Positions 1 through 12,079 are shown, counted from the first letter of the stretch. The stretch is DNA of 64,000 nt from Brasenia schreberi (GCA_036023115.1 JAYKKT010000064.1:7820501-7884500), one strand, 5' to 3'. Program-made: numbers and translations. The notes: generated by a model from the sequence alone, not told the origin.

Positions 1-1222
1 CAAAGGAGATAGAGGATACATGTTTTAAATTATGGTACTCAGGTAAAGAAAAGGCTTGAAACGGAGTTGGTATTATCATAAATAAAGATTTAAAGGAGAG
101 TATAGTAGACATACAATGATATGGTGACCGAATCATAACGTTGAAATTAGTGTTAGGAGTAGAGGTTTTGAATATAGTTTGTGCTTACGCACCCCAAGTA
201 GGACTAAAAGATAGTATAAAGATAGTTTTTTGGGAAGAGTTAGATAAGGTGTTTCAAAAGATTCCACAAAGGGAGATGACTTGTTTAGGAGGAGATTTAA
301 ATGGACATGTCGGTAAAGAGGCATTAGGATATCAAGGGATTCATGGAAACTTTGGTTTTGGGGATATAAATGAGGAAGGTAGGGAGATTTTAAATTTTGC
401 TATGGCATTTGATCTCTTTATAGTCAATGCAATCTTCAAAAAACGAGATGAACATTTAATTACTTATAAGAGTGGCTTATCACAAACACAAATTGATTAC
501 TTTATTTGTAGAAAAAAAGATAGAGCATGTTGTAAAGATTGTAAGGTAATTCCAGGAGAAACCTTAACCACCCAACATCGACTTTTAGTTATGGATTTAC
601 AAATAAAAAAAGTGGACAAAGAAGAAAAGAGTGCATCGAGCTATTTGGACTAAATGGTGGAACCTCAAAAGCGAGAAAGAAAATATATTTAAACAGAAAA
701 TCCTGCAAGGAGATGTTTGGAATTATGTTGGCACACCATGTGATATGTGGAACAATATGGCTATACATATTATAAAAGTTGAGAAAGATGTGTTAGGGGT
801 ATCTAAGGGAGGTGTACCGGCACAAAAAGAAGCTTGGTGGTGGAGTGAAGTAGTACAAAATAAAATAAAGGCAAAGAGGGCATGTTACAAATTACATTAT
901 GCTAAGAAAACTAGTGAAACTTTAGAAGCTTATATGAAAGCAAAAAAGGCCGTTAGTGAAGCAAAAGCTAAAATTTGAGAGGACTTATATAAAAAAAACT
1001 CAACTCAAAAGAGGGTGAAAGAGATATTTTTAGAAAAACTAAATTTGGAAAGTATTAAAAGAGGTAGAGGACGACCACAAAAGTGTTGAAAAGAAACAAT
1101 AAAGAACGATCTAGCTTATTGGGAGTTAACTACTAACATGGCACAAGATCGGGATCTGTGGAAACAAAAAATCCATGTAGCCGACCCCGTCTAGTATGGG
1201 AAATGGCTTAGTTGTTGTTGTT
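1..1222 (+). mobile_element. RTE-clade LINE, internally deleted copy, 5' end outside window
   Basis: The copy begins inside the endonuclease region and ends in a short (TTG)n tail at about 1209-1222. Readable parts are an APE-type endonuclease fragment (141-653) with the GGDLNGH box, the TQIDYF box and a terminal QHRLLVMD box, then the linker ahead of the reverse transcriptase (631-978). At 1030-1033 the sequence jumps from the start of the RT region straight to the 3' end of the element, with TTAG shared by both sides. Relative to the neighbouring copy at 1317-3151 about 1.5 kb, the whole RT core, is missing. In-frame stops, including TGA near 117, show it is dead. The endonuclease-RT order, single-ORF layout and trinucleotide tail point to the RTE clade. 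Confidence 0.9.
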
Positions 1223-1316
1223 ACTTCAGGTGGACACGAAGACTACCTGGGATGTGTTAAACTAACCTCATCAGGACACAAGATTTTTTTTTCCTGCTTT
1301 GTGTCCTTGCTAGGTT

Positions 1317-3151
1317 GAAAGCAAAGAAGGAAGCGAAAAAGGCCGTTAGTGAAGCAAAAGCTAAGATTTTGGAGGACTTATATAAAAAACTCAACTCAAA
1401 AGAGGGTGAAAGAGATATTTTTAGGATAGCTAGGGCTAGAGATAAGAAAACTAAATATCTTAATTATGTTAGATGCATAAAAGACGAGGATGAAAAAATT
1501 CTAGTGGCAAATGATGATATAAGAAATAGATGGAAAAACTATTTTTATAATCTTTTTAATGAAAATAAAGATGTTAGTATTAGTTTAGGAGATTTAGCCA
1601 AGTCAGAAAAGTATATAAACCACAATTTCTACCGACGTATTCAAAAGAATGAAGTCAAAGAGGCTATTAAACATATAAAGAGTGGTAAATCGGTAGGACC
1701 AGATAATATTCCTATAGAAGTTTGGAAAATACTAGGAGAAATAGGAATCACTTGGCTGACAAGACTATTTAATGAGATATGGAAAAACCAAAAGATGCCC
1801 GTGGAATGGGGAGCAAGTACACTTATACCCGTATATAAGAACAAGAGAGACATTCAAAATTGTACGAATTATCGAGGTATCAAGTTAATGAGTCATACTA
1901 TGAAATTATGGGAAAGAATTATCGAACGTAGGTTAAGACAAGTATTAAGTACAACAGAGAACCAATTTGGATTCATGCCAGGCAGATCTACTATCAAAGC
2001 GATTCACCTTTTGAGACGTCTTATGGAATATTTGAGAGCAAAAAAGAAAGGCCTTCACATGATATTTATTGATCTAGAAAAAGTTTATGATAGGATACCG
2101 AGGGAGGTTCTTTGGAGAACCTTGGAAAAAAGAGGTATCACATTGACATATATTAGCCTTATAAGAGACATGTATGATGGTGCAAAAACATGTGTGAGGA
2201 CTCACGAAGGAACGACAAACTTCTTTGAAGTTAATATTGGGTTACATCAAGGATCAATTTTAAGTCCATACTTATTTATGATGGTGATGGATGAGTTAAC
2301 AAAACATATTCAAAATGAAGTACCTTGTGTATGTTATTTGCAGATGACATTGTATTAGTGGAGGAGTCTAAGGAAAAAGTTAATAGAAAATTGGAACTAT
2401 GGAGAGAAACATTAGAAAGCAAAGGCCTCCGACTTAGTAGAACAAAGACAGAATATATGGAATGTAAGTTTGATCATTTGGTTACTTCAGAGGACATAGA
2501 AATTAAAATTGGCACACATTGCATTACCCAAAAGGAAAGTTTTAAATACCTAGGGTCAATTTTTCAAAGTGATGGAAGAATTGATGGAGATGTTACGCAT
2601 AGAATTAATGTTGGTTGGTTAAAATGGAGAGGAGCATCAGGCATTCTTTGTGATAAGAAGATACCATTAAAGTTAAAAGGTAAATATTATAGAGCAGCAA
2701 TTAGGCCTGTCATGTTTTATGGTTCTGAGTGTTGGGCAGTAAATCATCAATATGTACAAAAGATGTCCGTGACAGAAATGAAGATGTTAAGATGGATGAG
2801 TGGTCATACAAGAAAAGACCGTATACATAATGAGGTTATTAGAAACAAATTAGGAGTGGCACGGATAGAGGATAAAATGAGAGAACATCGTTTAAGATGG
2901 TTTGGACATATAGAAAGAAGATCAAAAGAAGAACCTGTAAGATGGTTAGAAAAACTAAATTTGGAAAGTATTAAAAGAGGTAGAGGACGACCACAAAAGT
3001 GTTGGAAAGAAACAATAAAGAATGATCTAGCTTATTGGGAGTTAACTGCCAACATGGCACATGATAGGGATATGTGGAAACAAAGAATCCATGTGGCCGA
3101 CCCCGTTTATTATGGGAAAAGGCTTAGTTGTAGTTGTAGTTGTAGCAGTAG
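1317..3151 (+). mobile_element. RTE-clade LINE, 5'-truncated, with 17-bp target-site duplication
   Basis: The element lacks the endonuclease and starts in the linker before the RT. It is bounded by a perfect 17-bp direct repeat, TGTGTCCTTGCTAGGTT, at 1300-1316 and 3152-3168, so both ends are fixed. The tail is a degenerate (TTG/TAG)n run. 5' truncation and a duplication of this length are as expected of target-primed reverse transcription. It sits 77 bp 3' of another copy of the same family. Confidence 0.93.
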
Positions 3152-3185
3152 TGTGTCCTTGCTAGGTTATTGTGTTCTGAAATGA
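1317..3185 (+). pseudogene. Reverse transcriptase pseudogene of the RTE LINE
   Basis: Two overlapping frames, about 1315-2358 and 2325-3185, together cover the whole RT. Visible are the [14 protein letters not shown] region, the NYRGI and [14 protein letters not shown] blocks, a [13 protein letters not shown] block, and the catalytic FADD box in the second frame near 2340, followed by the RLSRTKTEYMECKF and KYLGSI blocks. The frame break lies at about 2327, where the sequence has one G fewer than the copies at 5845 and 52297. The usual TAG stop after the ADPV residues is TAT here, so the frame runs on into flanking DNA. Apart from these changes the RT is open, making this the best-preserved RT in the window. 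Confidence 0.85.
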
Positions 3186-4084
3186 TGGCACCTGGAACCA
3201 AGTGGTGAGTTTCTTCTGTTGATCCAGTTGGTTTGTCACTCGAAGAAATCACACCTATGTTTGATTAAAATGGTCTTGGTTATTTGTAAAAGTTGACTAA
3301 AAGTAACAAATATTTTGTTCTCCTGTCCCTCCTTTTCTTTATCATACTATAGCAATTCTTTTCTGGCCTTCAGTAGGCAGGTTACTCATTTACCTTTCGG
3401 TTGTTTCATGCTTGTGGAGCACCCATAGAGCAAATATTCCTCCTAGTGGTTCTTGTCTGATAGGTGAGCTGGGATTAGGGAGTTTCGTATCATATACAGT
3501 ATCAAACTCCTTACCTAGAGTGAGTGAGACAACCATCTAGTGGCTGTGGCGCTTCTGGGATACTCAAAGTCTAACGTTTTTGTAGTTTTACGTTCATGAA
3601 TTGCCTTTACTGCACTGGGTTCTTCCTTTTGATCTTAGAACATTCTTATGCAATCCAAAGTGAAAATAAAGGCATGTTGATATTAAAAAAAATGTCAGTG
3701 GAACAGTCTCAATGAGGAAGATTAAGGAAATGTATAATAGGTAAGAGTTTCATTGGAAGTTGAATGAAAGCTATAATAGACATGCAACAGTGGAGATACT
3801 TGGCATACATAGAATCAATAAATGCATGTAGTGGGTGATAATTGTCGGGGGGATATATACCAAAGATAAGCGACATGGATCAAGAGATGTTAAGAATCTG
3901 CAAAATATCAAGCTAAGATAATTATAGATAATGTTAACAATGTTAGATAACATATTTTGATGAATGAGTCATTTTGAAAGGACAACTGATCCTGATCATG
4001 CCCCATTCTTTTTGTTGTAGATTTATTTATTTGGACAATGTGAAATCTAATGGTTGCCTGGTCATATTTCTAATTAGATACAAG
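3169..4084. other. Host DNA between RTE copies, no gene recognised
   Basis: This single-copy-looking stretch separates two LINE insertions. Removing the LINEs joins it to 1223-1299 on one side and 6680 onward on the other. There are GT-rich splice-like sites but no long reading frame and no recognisable domain. It may be intronic DNA of a gene lying mostly outside the window. Confidence 0.5.
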
Positions 4085-4100
4085 GTTGTAGTTATGAGAA

Positions 4101-6663
4101 CTTTTTGGGACTAGAAGATAGTATAAAGGCAACTTTTGGGGAAGAGTTAGGTGATTCAAAAGATTCTACAAAGGGAGATGATTTGTTTAGGATGAGACTT
4201 AAATAGACATGTCAGTAAAGAGGCATTAGGATATCAAGGGATTCATGGAAACTTTGGTTTTGGGGATATAAATGACGAAGGTAGGGAGATTTTAAATTTT
4301 GCTATGGCATTTGATCTCTTTATAGTCAATACAATCTTCAAAAAACGAGATGAACATTTAATTACTTATAAGAATGGCTTATCACAAACACAAATTGATT
4401 ACTTTATTTGTAGAAAAAAAGATAGAGTGTGTTGTAAAGATTACAAGGTAATTCGAGGAGAAAGCTTAATCACCCAACATCGACTTTTAGTTATGGTTTT
4501 ACAAATAAAAGAATGGACAAAGAAGAAAAGAGTGCATCGAGCTATTCGGACTAAATTGTGGAACCTCAAAAGCGAGAAAGAAGATATATTTAAACACAAA
4601 GTCCTTCAAGGAGATGTTTGGAATTATGTTGGTACACCCTGTGATATTTGGAACAATATGGCTATACATATTAGGAAAGTGGCGAAAGATGTGTTAGGTG
4701 TATCTAAGGGAGGTGCACCGGCACAAAAAGAAGCTTGGTGGTGAAGTGAAGTAGTGCAAAATAAAATCAAGGCAAAGAGGGCATGTTACAAATTACATTA
4801 TGCTAAGAAAACTAGTGAAACTTTAGAGGCTTATAAGAAAGCAAAGAAGGAAGCGAAAAAGGCCGTGAGTGAAGCAAAAGCTAAAATTTGGGAGGATTTA
4901 TATAAAAAACTCAACTCAAAAGAGAGTGAAAGAGATATTTTTAGGATAGCTAGGGCTAGAGATAAGAAAACTAAATATCTTAATTATGTTAGATGCATCA
5001 AGGACGAGGATGAAAAAATTATAGTGGCAAATGATGATATAAGAAATAGATGGAAAAACTATTTTTATAATCCTTTTAATGAAAATAAATATGTTAGTAT
5101 TAGTTTAGGAGAGTTAGCCAAATCAGAAAAGTATATAAACCACAATTTCTACTGACCTATTCAAAAGAATGAAGTCAAAGAGGCTCTTAAACATATGAAG
5201 GGTGGTAAATCGGTAGGACCAGATAAATTTCCTATAGAAGTGTGGAAAATACTAGGAGAAAAAGGAATCACTTGGCTCACAAGACTATTTAATGAAATAT
5301 GGAAAAACCAAAAGATGCCCGAGGAAGGGAGAGCAAGTACACTTATACCCATATATAAGAACAAGGGAGACATTCAAAATTGTGCAAATTATCGAGGTCT
5401 CAAGTTAATAAGCCATACTATGAAATTATGGGAAAGAATTATCGAACGTAGGTTAAGACAAGTATCAAGTACAACGGAGAACCAATTTGGGTTCATGCCA
5501 CGCAGATCTACTATTGAAGCGATTCACCTTTTGAGACGTTTTATGGAACATTTTAGAGCAAAAAAGAAAGACCTTCACATGATATTTATTGATCTAAAAA
5601 AAGCTTATGATAGAGTACCGAGGGAGGTTCTTTGGAGAACTTTGGAAAAAAGAGGTATCCCATTGACATATATTAACCTTATAAGAGACATATATGATGG
5701 TGCAAAAACATGTGTGAGGACTCATGAAGGAACGACAAACTTCTTTGAAGTTAATATTGGGTTACATCAAGGATCAACTTTAAGTCCATACTTATTTATA
5801 ATGGTGATGGATGGGTTAATAAAACATATTCAAGATGAAGTACCTTGGTGTATGTTATTTGCAGATGACATTGTATTAGTGGAGGAGTCTAAGGAAAAAG
5901 TTAATAGAAAATTGGAACTATGGAGAGAAACATTAGAAAGCAAAGGCCTCTGACTTAGTAGGCCAAAGACAGAATATATGGAATGTAAGTTTGATCATTT
6001 GGTTACTTCAGAGGACATAAAAATTAAAATTGGCACACATTGCATTCCCCAAAAGGAAAGTTTTAAATACCTAGGGTCAATTTTTTAGAGTGATGGAAGA
6101 ATTGGTGGAGATGTTACACATAGAATTAATGATGGTTGGTTAAAATGGAGAGGAGCATCAGGTATTCTTTGTAATAAGAAGATACCATTAAAGTTAAAAG
6201 GTAAATATTATAGAGCAGTAATTAGGCCTGCCATGTTTTATGGTTCTGAGTGTTGGGCAGTTAATCATCAACATGTACAAAAGATGTCTGTCACAGAAAT
6301 GAAGATGTTGAGATGGATGAGTGGTCATACAAGAAAAGACCGTATACATAACGAGGTTATTAGAAACAAATTAGTTGTGGCACCAATAGAGGATAAAATG
6401 AGAGAATATCGTTTAAGATGGTTTGGACATATAGAAAGAATATCAAAAGAAGAACCTGTAAGAAGGTATGAAAAACTAAATTTAGAAAGTATTAAAAGAG
6501 CTAGAGGACGACCACAAAAGTGTTAGAAAGAAATAATAAAGAAATGATCTAGCTTATTGGGAGTTAACTGCTAACATGACACACGATAGGGATATGTGGA
6601 AACAAAGAATCCATGTAGCCGACCCCGTTTAGTATGGGAAAAGGCTTAGTTGTTGTTGTTGTT
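4101..6663 (+). mobile_element. RTE-clade LINE, 5'-truncated in the endonuclease, with target-site duplication
   Basis: A GTTGTAGTTATGAGAA repeat flanks the element at 4085-4100 and 6664-6679; its first bases merge with the (TTG)n tail. Homology to the other copies begins at about 4108, leaving some 7 extra bases at the 5' junction. The reading frame is broken into endonuclease C-terminus (4304-4744), linker and early RT (4754-5155), RT core with the FADD box (5195-5953) and RT C-terminal part (6233-6526), separated by stops. Compared with the copy at 1317 it retains more 5' sequence but has more stops, so it is probably older or less constrained. Confidence 0.92.
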
Positions 6664-7212
6664 GTTGTAGTTATGAGAAGCTCTGCAAAGTTACCATGTT
6701 TAGAAGATAATGGTTATACTCATCTTCAAAGTTGAATCAGCAATGGGGCACTGAAGGTGTACGATCTTATTCCGAAAGAAGCTCAAGATTTGCAACCTAG
6801 AAAGTTAGATTGATCTAGAAGAGTGTATGTACTACATTTTATCAGAAGTTATACAGTAGAGGCTAAAGCATTCAGAGCTGAAGACTGGAACGGTGTACTA
6901 ACTGCATCTTGTTCATGAAACTTGACGACAATACACGCCTCCTAACTGTACTAAGCTTCATGTTGTCATTTTGATTTGATAAACTAGAACCATTGTGCCC
7001 GAAGTGTTCGATAGAAAACTCATTACTTGAGCAATCCTGTTGGTCCAACTGAAAGTGCTTACCTTGACAAAGCGTTTTTTCCACACTACGTGGGGTTATT
7101 TGGAGTTATACATTCTTGATGCTGGAAGTGGATAGGTTTCCTGTGTTCGGATTCCTGAATGACTAAAGAATTTTAAAGACTATTGATATGGAGTACCTTA
7201 GTGTCTGGAGCT

Positions 7213-7506
7213 GAACAGTGTGGACTAAATTTTCTAAATATATGCTTGTTTCCTTGCCGTATTTCCTGGTTTGAAGTTGACGTGGGATTGGCTGTTTGTG
7301 AATATAATGCTGCTAACCAGTTGGGAGCATCTTTCTATGAATAAAATCTTCTTCAGCATGAACAGTGTGGACTAATTTTTCTAAATATATGATTGCTTCC
7401 TTGGCGTATTTCCTGGTTTGAAGTTGAAGTGGGATTGGCTGCTTCTGAATAAACTGCTGCTAACCAGTTGGGAGCATCTTTCTATGAATAAAATCTTCTT
7501 CAGCAT
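7213..7506. repeat. Tandem duplication, two units of about 147 bp
   Basis: Unit 1 (7213-7359) and unit 2 (7360-7506) both begin GAACAGTGTGGACTAA and both end in CTTCTTCAGCAT. They differ by scattered substitutions and small indels, so the duplication is not recent. Confidence 0.85.
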
Positions 7507-7595
7507 GCTCTATTTGGTAGGAGAAGAAACCTAACTTGGTTTTGTTAGAATGGGCGAGGGAAAAAACGGAAAGGCATAAAAGCTCTAATTTTACA

Positions 7596-7792
7596 TCAAA
7601 ATGTAATCATCTGTGGAAGGTCTGGAGCTGTGTTTCTTTCCAATTTCCGTGAGTTGGTATTTTTTTTCATGCCTTCAATTTTGAGACATAATTTATTCCC
7701 TGCCAAGTATACGTTATGGGTTCCATCTCTAATTGTCAAGGATAGATTTCCATCCTTCTTGATTTGCTGTATTTCTTTTGTACTGAAATAGA
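7596..7792 (-). CDS. Possible exon of an unrecognised minus-strand gene
   Basis: On the minus strand a pyrimidine-rich run ending TCTATTTCAG (about 7793-7802) precedes an open stretch whose residues include KEIQQIKKDGNLSLTIRDG and then NVYLAGNKLCLKIEG. It ends at a stop near 7596. The composition looks protein-like and the acceptor is good, but I recognise no family and found no convincing partner exons. It could be a relic or chance. Confidence 0.2.
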
Positions 7793-8719
7793 AGACGGAC
7801 ATTATTGAACCAACAAAAATACTGAGAGAAATGCCACTAAGGTATGAAAAACTTTAAATGCTGCCCTTTTCAAATGCATATGTGACTCGCCAGGATAACC
7901 TCAAGAAGACATCTCCAAATGCTTTTAGTATGCAAACAGGCATGCTCTTGGTTATGTAAATGCAGGAGGGTGATACCCCATCTCATGCTGCATATTATGG
8001 GCTTGATGAGTTTTATACATATCACAGAACTTGATATTCAATTCTTGCTACATTAGACACACTCAAGGGAGAGAACTTGTATGGATCTTTTCCCTTCAAA
8101 AATTAAATCTTGATTGTCAATTTATAAGAAATGGCATTAGCCGTGATTTCAAGAGTTGTCCCATGGAACTTCTTCAAGAATTAAATCTGTCTAATGAAAA
8201 AAAGAGAGAATTTCAATATCAAATGTCTAAGATATGGCTGGTGCCACAAATTCAAACAAAAAGACATGATGGAGCATCAAAAGAGGGTGAAAGGCTAGTT
8301 TGTCTTCATTTACATGTATGCCTTCTCTTCAAAGTAAAGAGCGTTATAGTAGCAGAAGGCGCTTTGGCTTTCCAGGCTAGGTGATAGACTCAAAGAAACG
8401 TTCAAGTAGAATGTTCTCAATTTGATACCCGTGGGTATATCTGGTAGGGATCAGTCTAATTCCACTTTGCCTATAAAAAACAAGAGCTTTATAGTTTTTT
8501 GAAGAAAGACATTACCGTCCTCAAGTTTGTACGGGAAGGAAATCGAAAATGGAAAAGATGAAAGAGAGACAACAAGGAGAAAGTGTTGACCTTTTCACAG
8601 GGTCTTCAAAAGATTTTTCCTTTATTAATCACATACTACAGAAGTCAATATGATGGTTGCCTTTCTTCCTCTTTTCATGGGAAGTTCAAAAGTCTCTCTC
8701 TCTCTCTCATATTAGATGG

Positions 8720-8993
8720 TTTTACCACATCCATTTTCTTCCTTTCCTCAGTTCACAAAATTTCCTTTCAACTGCAAATGCATATAAAGGGATCTCTTTT
8801 ATTGCTCCATCCAGCTCCGACTGTAGCTACAACTAGAAGTGGAAAATTGCTTATGTTTTTACCACATCCATTTTCTTCCTTCCTCAGTTCACAAAATTTC
8901 CTCTTTCTTCAACTGCAAATGCATATAAAGGGATCTCTTGTACTGCTCTATCCAGCTTCTGTAGATACAACTAGAAGTGGAAAATTGCTTATT
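8720..8993. repeat. Tandem duplication, units of about 147 and 127 bp
   Basis: Both units start TTTTACCACATCCATTTTC and end with CTAGAAGTGGAAAATTGC. Unit 1 is 8720-8866 and unit 2 is 8867-8993. Small deletions in unit 2 shorten it. No coding function is seen. Confidence 0.8.
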
Positions 8994-9045
8994 TGTGATA
9001 AGTTGCGTCTCCTCTTTTAACCACGTATGAGTTTACCATTTCTTC

Positions 9046-9061
9046 CGTGTGTGTGTGTGTG

Positions 9062-9100
<39 letters not shown>
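9046..9100. repeat. Compound microsatellite (GT)n(GA)n
   Basis: A GT run of about 17 bp is followed directly by a GA run of about 37 bp. A smaller compound GT/GA tract occurs at about 10366-10395. Confidence 0.95.
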
Positions 9101-9101
<1 letters not shown>

Positions 9102-9359
9102 ACTTGCGGGTTGGTTATGAGACAATCCACCCAAACGCCCAATTTGGCACAATAGAACGAGACGCTCTAAGCATATTCATGGAAGAGGGCAGTACTCGAT
9201 ACATACTGGGACAGACGAAACGGATGAAGGCCGCAGCAAACAGGGACAGAGATGTGGTGATGGTATGGTAATATGTTACCGCCGTTTCGCCAGGCACGGT
9301 GATGGCAACAAACCGAAGCTGGTCTGCTCAGCCCACAATGAAATCGACAAGGTTCACAC

Positions 9360-9653
9360 TAGACACGACCAGTTCAGAGCCGGCTCGCAGTTTGATCTGG
9401 AACCGAGCCACCCACAGAACCAGCGATAACCGGAACTGACCCCAGAACCGTAACCAGAACCCAGAGATTTCTTGGTTCAGTTACGGTTTATGGTATCCAG
9501 AAACCGACTCGGAATTGAAATTGAAACCAGAACCGGCATTTCTAAACTATTAAGGTGTTTCCCACTGATACAGTGGGTGGGAAATTGCAGTTCCAAAGGA
9601 CACATTGCTAGTTTCGGTTTCAGGTTCCAAGCGAACCGGAACCGACATGTCTA
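9360..9653. mobile_element. Short hAT-like MITE, TAGACA termini
   Basis: It starts TAGACACGACCAGTTC and ends ACCGACATGTCTA, which are imperfect inverted repeats. It is flanked by GTTCACAC (9352-9359) and GTTCAGGC (9654-9661), which match at 6 of 8 positions as expected for an old 8-bp hAT duplication. The interior is rich in GAACCGG and GGTTC motifs. It has no coding capacity. Confidence 0.65.
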
Positions 9654-10487
9654 GTTCAGGCCATACACCACCGTCTACCATGCATGATTTCGCTCACCCT
9701 CACCCCACGACTGGTTCTCAGTTTGAGCAAAAGGAGGTTTCCCTAAGAAAGCTGACTCTAATTCTCTCTGTGTATGTCCAACCTCACACTCCAGGAAGGG
9801 AAACAAGGGAAGGAAGAAGACAAAGTTGGTTCTTTTATTTCTGTAAACTTGGACTCCCTAACACAACAAGATCTTCCTTTTATAGAACACATTATGGATT
9901 TTTACAAGACTCCAACTAGGATTCCAGAATCAATGATGTGTTCTATAAATTACATTAAACATATCCATATTAAGCTTGTTTTCGCAATATATGGACTCTT
10001 TCCCAATTACATGGAACACCAATTTCCTAGTTACATGAAACTCTAACTAATAAGAACCAAATGTGCTGACTCAGAACGTTGGCGTCTGCATCCTCAAACA
10101 TGATGCTATGAATGGTGGCAATGGGTGGTAGTGTTGGTTGTGATGGGTGGAACATTGGCGATGATGGAAGGAAGTGATGGTGACTGAAATGAATAGAAGG
10201 AATAAAGAAAATATAAGTCCGCGCCTGTTTTAACTGTGAATGAAATGACTTAATAAATTCTTTCTAAGAAAAAGTAAAATAGCTCATCCTAACGAAAAGC
10301 TAATGAGTTATAAAAGTATAAACACTTAAGCCTTAAACAGGGGTATGCTGTGTGTTTTGTGTGGTGTAAGTGTGTGTGTGAGAGAGAGAGAGAGAATAAG
10401 ATGAAAAGGTCCGAGTATCATATAACTGAGTGCTCATTGTGATGTCACAAAATAATTGCTTTTGTAGCATATTATAATGGTTAAGAG

Positions 10488-10872
10488 TAGACATGGCTGG
10501 TTTGGAACCGGCTGATGGTTTCAGCTGGGCCAAGAACCTACTGAAATCGGACCCAAAACTAGGATCCACTCAGTTCAGTTTCACCTTTCATGGAACCAAA
10601 ACCTAAAACCAGAACCGAAAGTTCAAAAATGCCGATTTTGGTATTTTCTTTTAATTTTTCCAGTTTCACCTTTCATGGAATCAGAAGTTCAAAACTGCCA
10701 ATTTTAGTATTTTCTTTTAATTTTTTCTCTAAAACTAATTTCTTCTAATGTTTTTGCCAGTTTAAGATGGTTTAGGACTTAAACAAGAACTGTCCCAAAA
10801 TGGCCGTTTCTAAGTTTACGGTTCAAAGTTCTGTAATAATCGAAACCGACGGTTTGAAACCAGTCATGTCTA
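10488..10872. mobile_element. Short hAT-like MITE, TAGACATG termini
   Basis: The left end TAGACATGGCTGGTTT and the right end AAACCAGTCATGTCTA are inverted repeats with only one mismatch over 16 bp. The interior is GGTTC-rich like the copy at 9360. The 8-bp flanks (10480-10487 and 10873-10880) do not match each other, so the duplication is lost or the element is rearranged. An internal direct repeat (GTTTCACCTTTCATGGAA) occurs near 10577 and 10662. Confidence 0.65.
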
Positions 10873-11045
10873 ATTTATCATACGTATACATACAAATCGA
10901 TGACCTAGTGAAGATACTTTTGTATATCAAGGCATGTGCATGTGTGTGCTGTATTAACAAGGGGTTAGGCCAGTGGCAGGTCGAGAGATTTCAAAGTATC
11001 AACATAAGTTCAATAAACCGCCTTGATCTTTTTCTTTTCTTGGTG

Positions 11046-11140
11046 CAATGGGAGGCCGGAGATAGATTCGTGCCGAGTACCAAACTCATGACTTTCAACT
11101 TGTCACTCGACCTCTCCTAACCAGGTGAGCTATTCCTTTT
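11046..11140 (-). mobile_element. tRNA-derived SINE, minus strand
   Basis: Read on the minus strand it has an A-box-like TAGCTCACCTGGTTAGG, a B-box-like GAGTTTGGTACTCGG and the family's CGGCCTCCCATTG end. This architecture is shared by about ten other copies in the window. Confidence 0.6.
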
Positions 11141-11332
11141 TGTACACCAGCCCCTGGTCTATTTTAAGTAGTAGATCAAGATGCATTTTGCAGTGTGGTT
11201 TAAATTGCTATTTTGAACCCAGGTAACTTTAAACATTTTGTTTCCAAATTTCTAGGGGGTCATTTGAAACCCAAAGCAATCCGTGCAACCACCCTTTAGT
11301 TGCAGCTAACATCTCAACCACTGATCTAGAGC

Positions 11333-11335
<3 letters not shown>

Positions 11336-11417
<82 letters not shown>

Positions 11418-11436
11418 AGAGAGAGAGAGAGAGAGA
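11336..11436. repeat. Long (AT)n microsatellite followed by (GA)n
   Basis: About 78 bp of uninterrupted AT dinucleotides runs into a GA tract. No gene is seen between 10900 and 12275. Confidence 0.97.
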
Positions 11437-12079
11437 ATCTCATGTTAGATAATCAACATGCACTAGCAGGTCTCAGACATAGCATAAAAGGTCAAAAGAA
11501 AAGGAAAGGGTGAATAAAAGGGTGCAAAAGACAGAGAGGCAGTGAATCAATGCGGCCAGCAGAGACTAAATATGCATGCAGATCAGTTGACTGACAGGAC
11601 CCTGTAGCGCCACAGCTGTTGCAGACTCATCTTTTTAGTACTCAAGTCTGAGGTCTGACAGTTTGAGTAGAATTCTATCATCTGCATTAAATAAGAAAGC
11701 ACCAGGTTGGAATCCATTAATCTTGAGAACCTTCAGAAAAGGCGCATAACCACATGAAGCACTGCGGCAAAACACCCCACCAGATGAAAGGAACAAGACC
11801 ACACAATGAACAACAGTGATACTAACTATAATAACAGGTCTTACAGAACGTCAGACTCACAAACTACAATTACTTGACTGGATCCATAAATATTATCAAT
11901 TGGGAGGCTCTAATTAGAATGAGAAACCATGTGGAAATTGAAACCCAATTCTTAGAAAATACCAAGAAGGAAGAATAAAATCCAGAAGTATTATAACAAG
12001 CTTCGGGCATCATATATAAGATCTTAAGAATGAAAAGGACAAACATGGGTAGAACTAGATCTTGTTTTTTATTCAAGTA

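Larger units (their letters stand above)
6680..9045. other. Unassigned host DNA with two local tandem duplications
   Basis: No complete gene is visible. The stretch contains direct duplications at 7213-7506 and 8720-8993 (listed separately) and one possible exon on the minus strand at about 7596-7792. AATAAA-like motifs occur inside the first duplication, but nothing ties them to a gene. Confidence 0.4.

Noticed and set aside
3169..3700. Possible exons near 3187 (ATGGCACCTGGAACC before GTGAGT) and near 3470
   Set aside because: The splice-like sites could not be linked into a continuing frame and the residues match no family, so I did not call a gene.
8583..9020. Plus-strand 145-codon frame rich in Leu, Phe and Ser
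   Set aside because: It spans the 8720-8993 tandem duplication and pyrimidine-rich DNA, and no domain or conserved block is visible.
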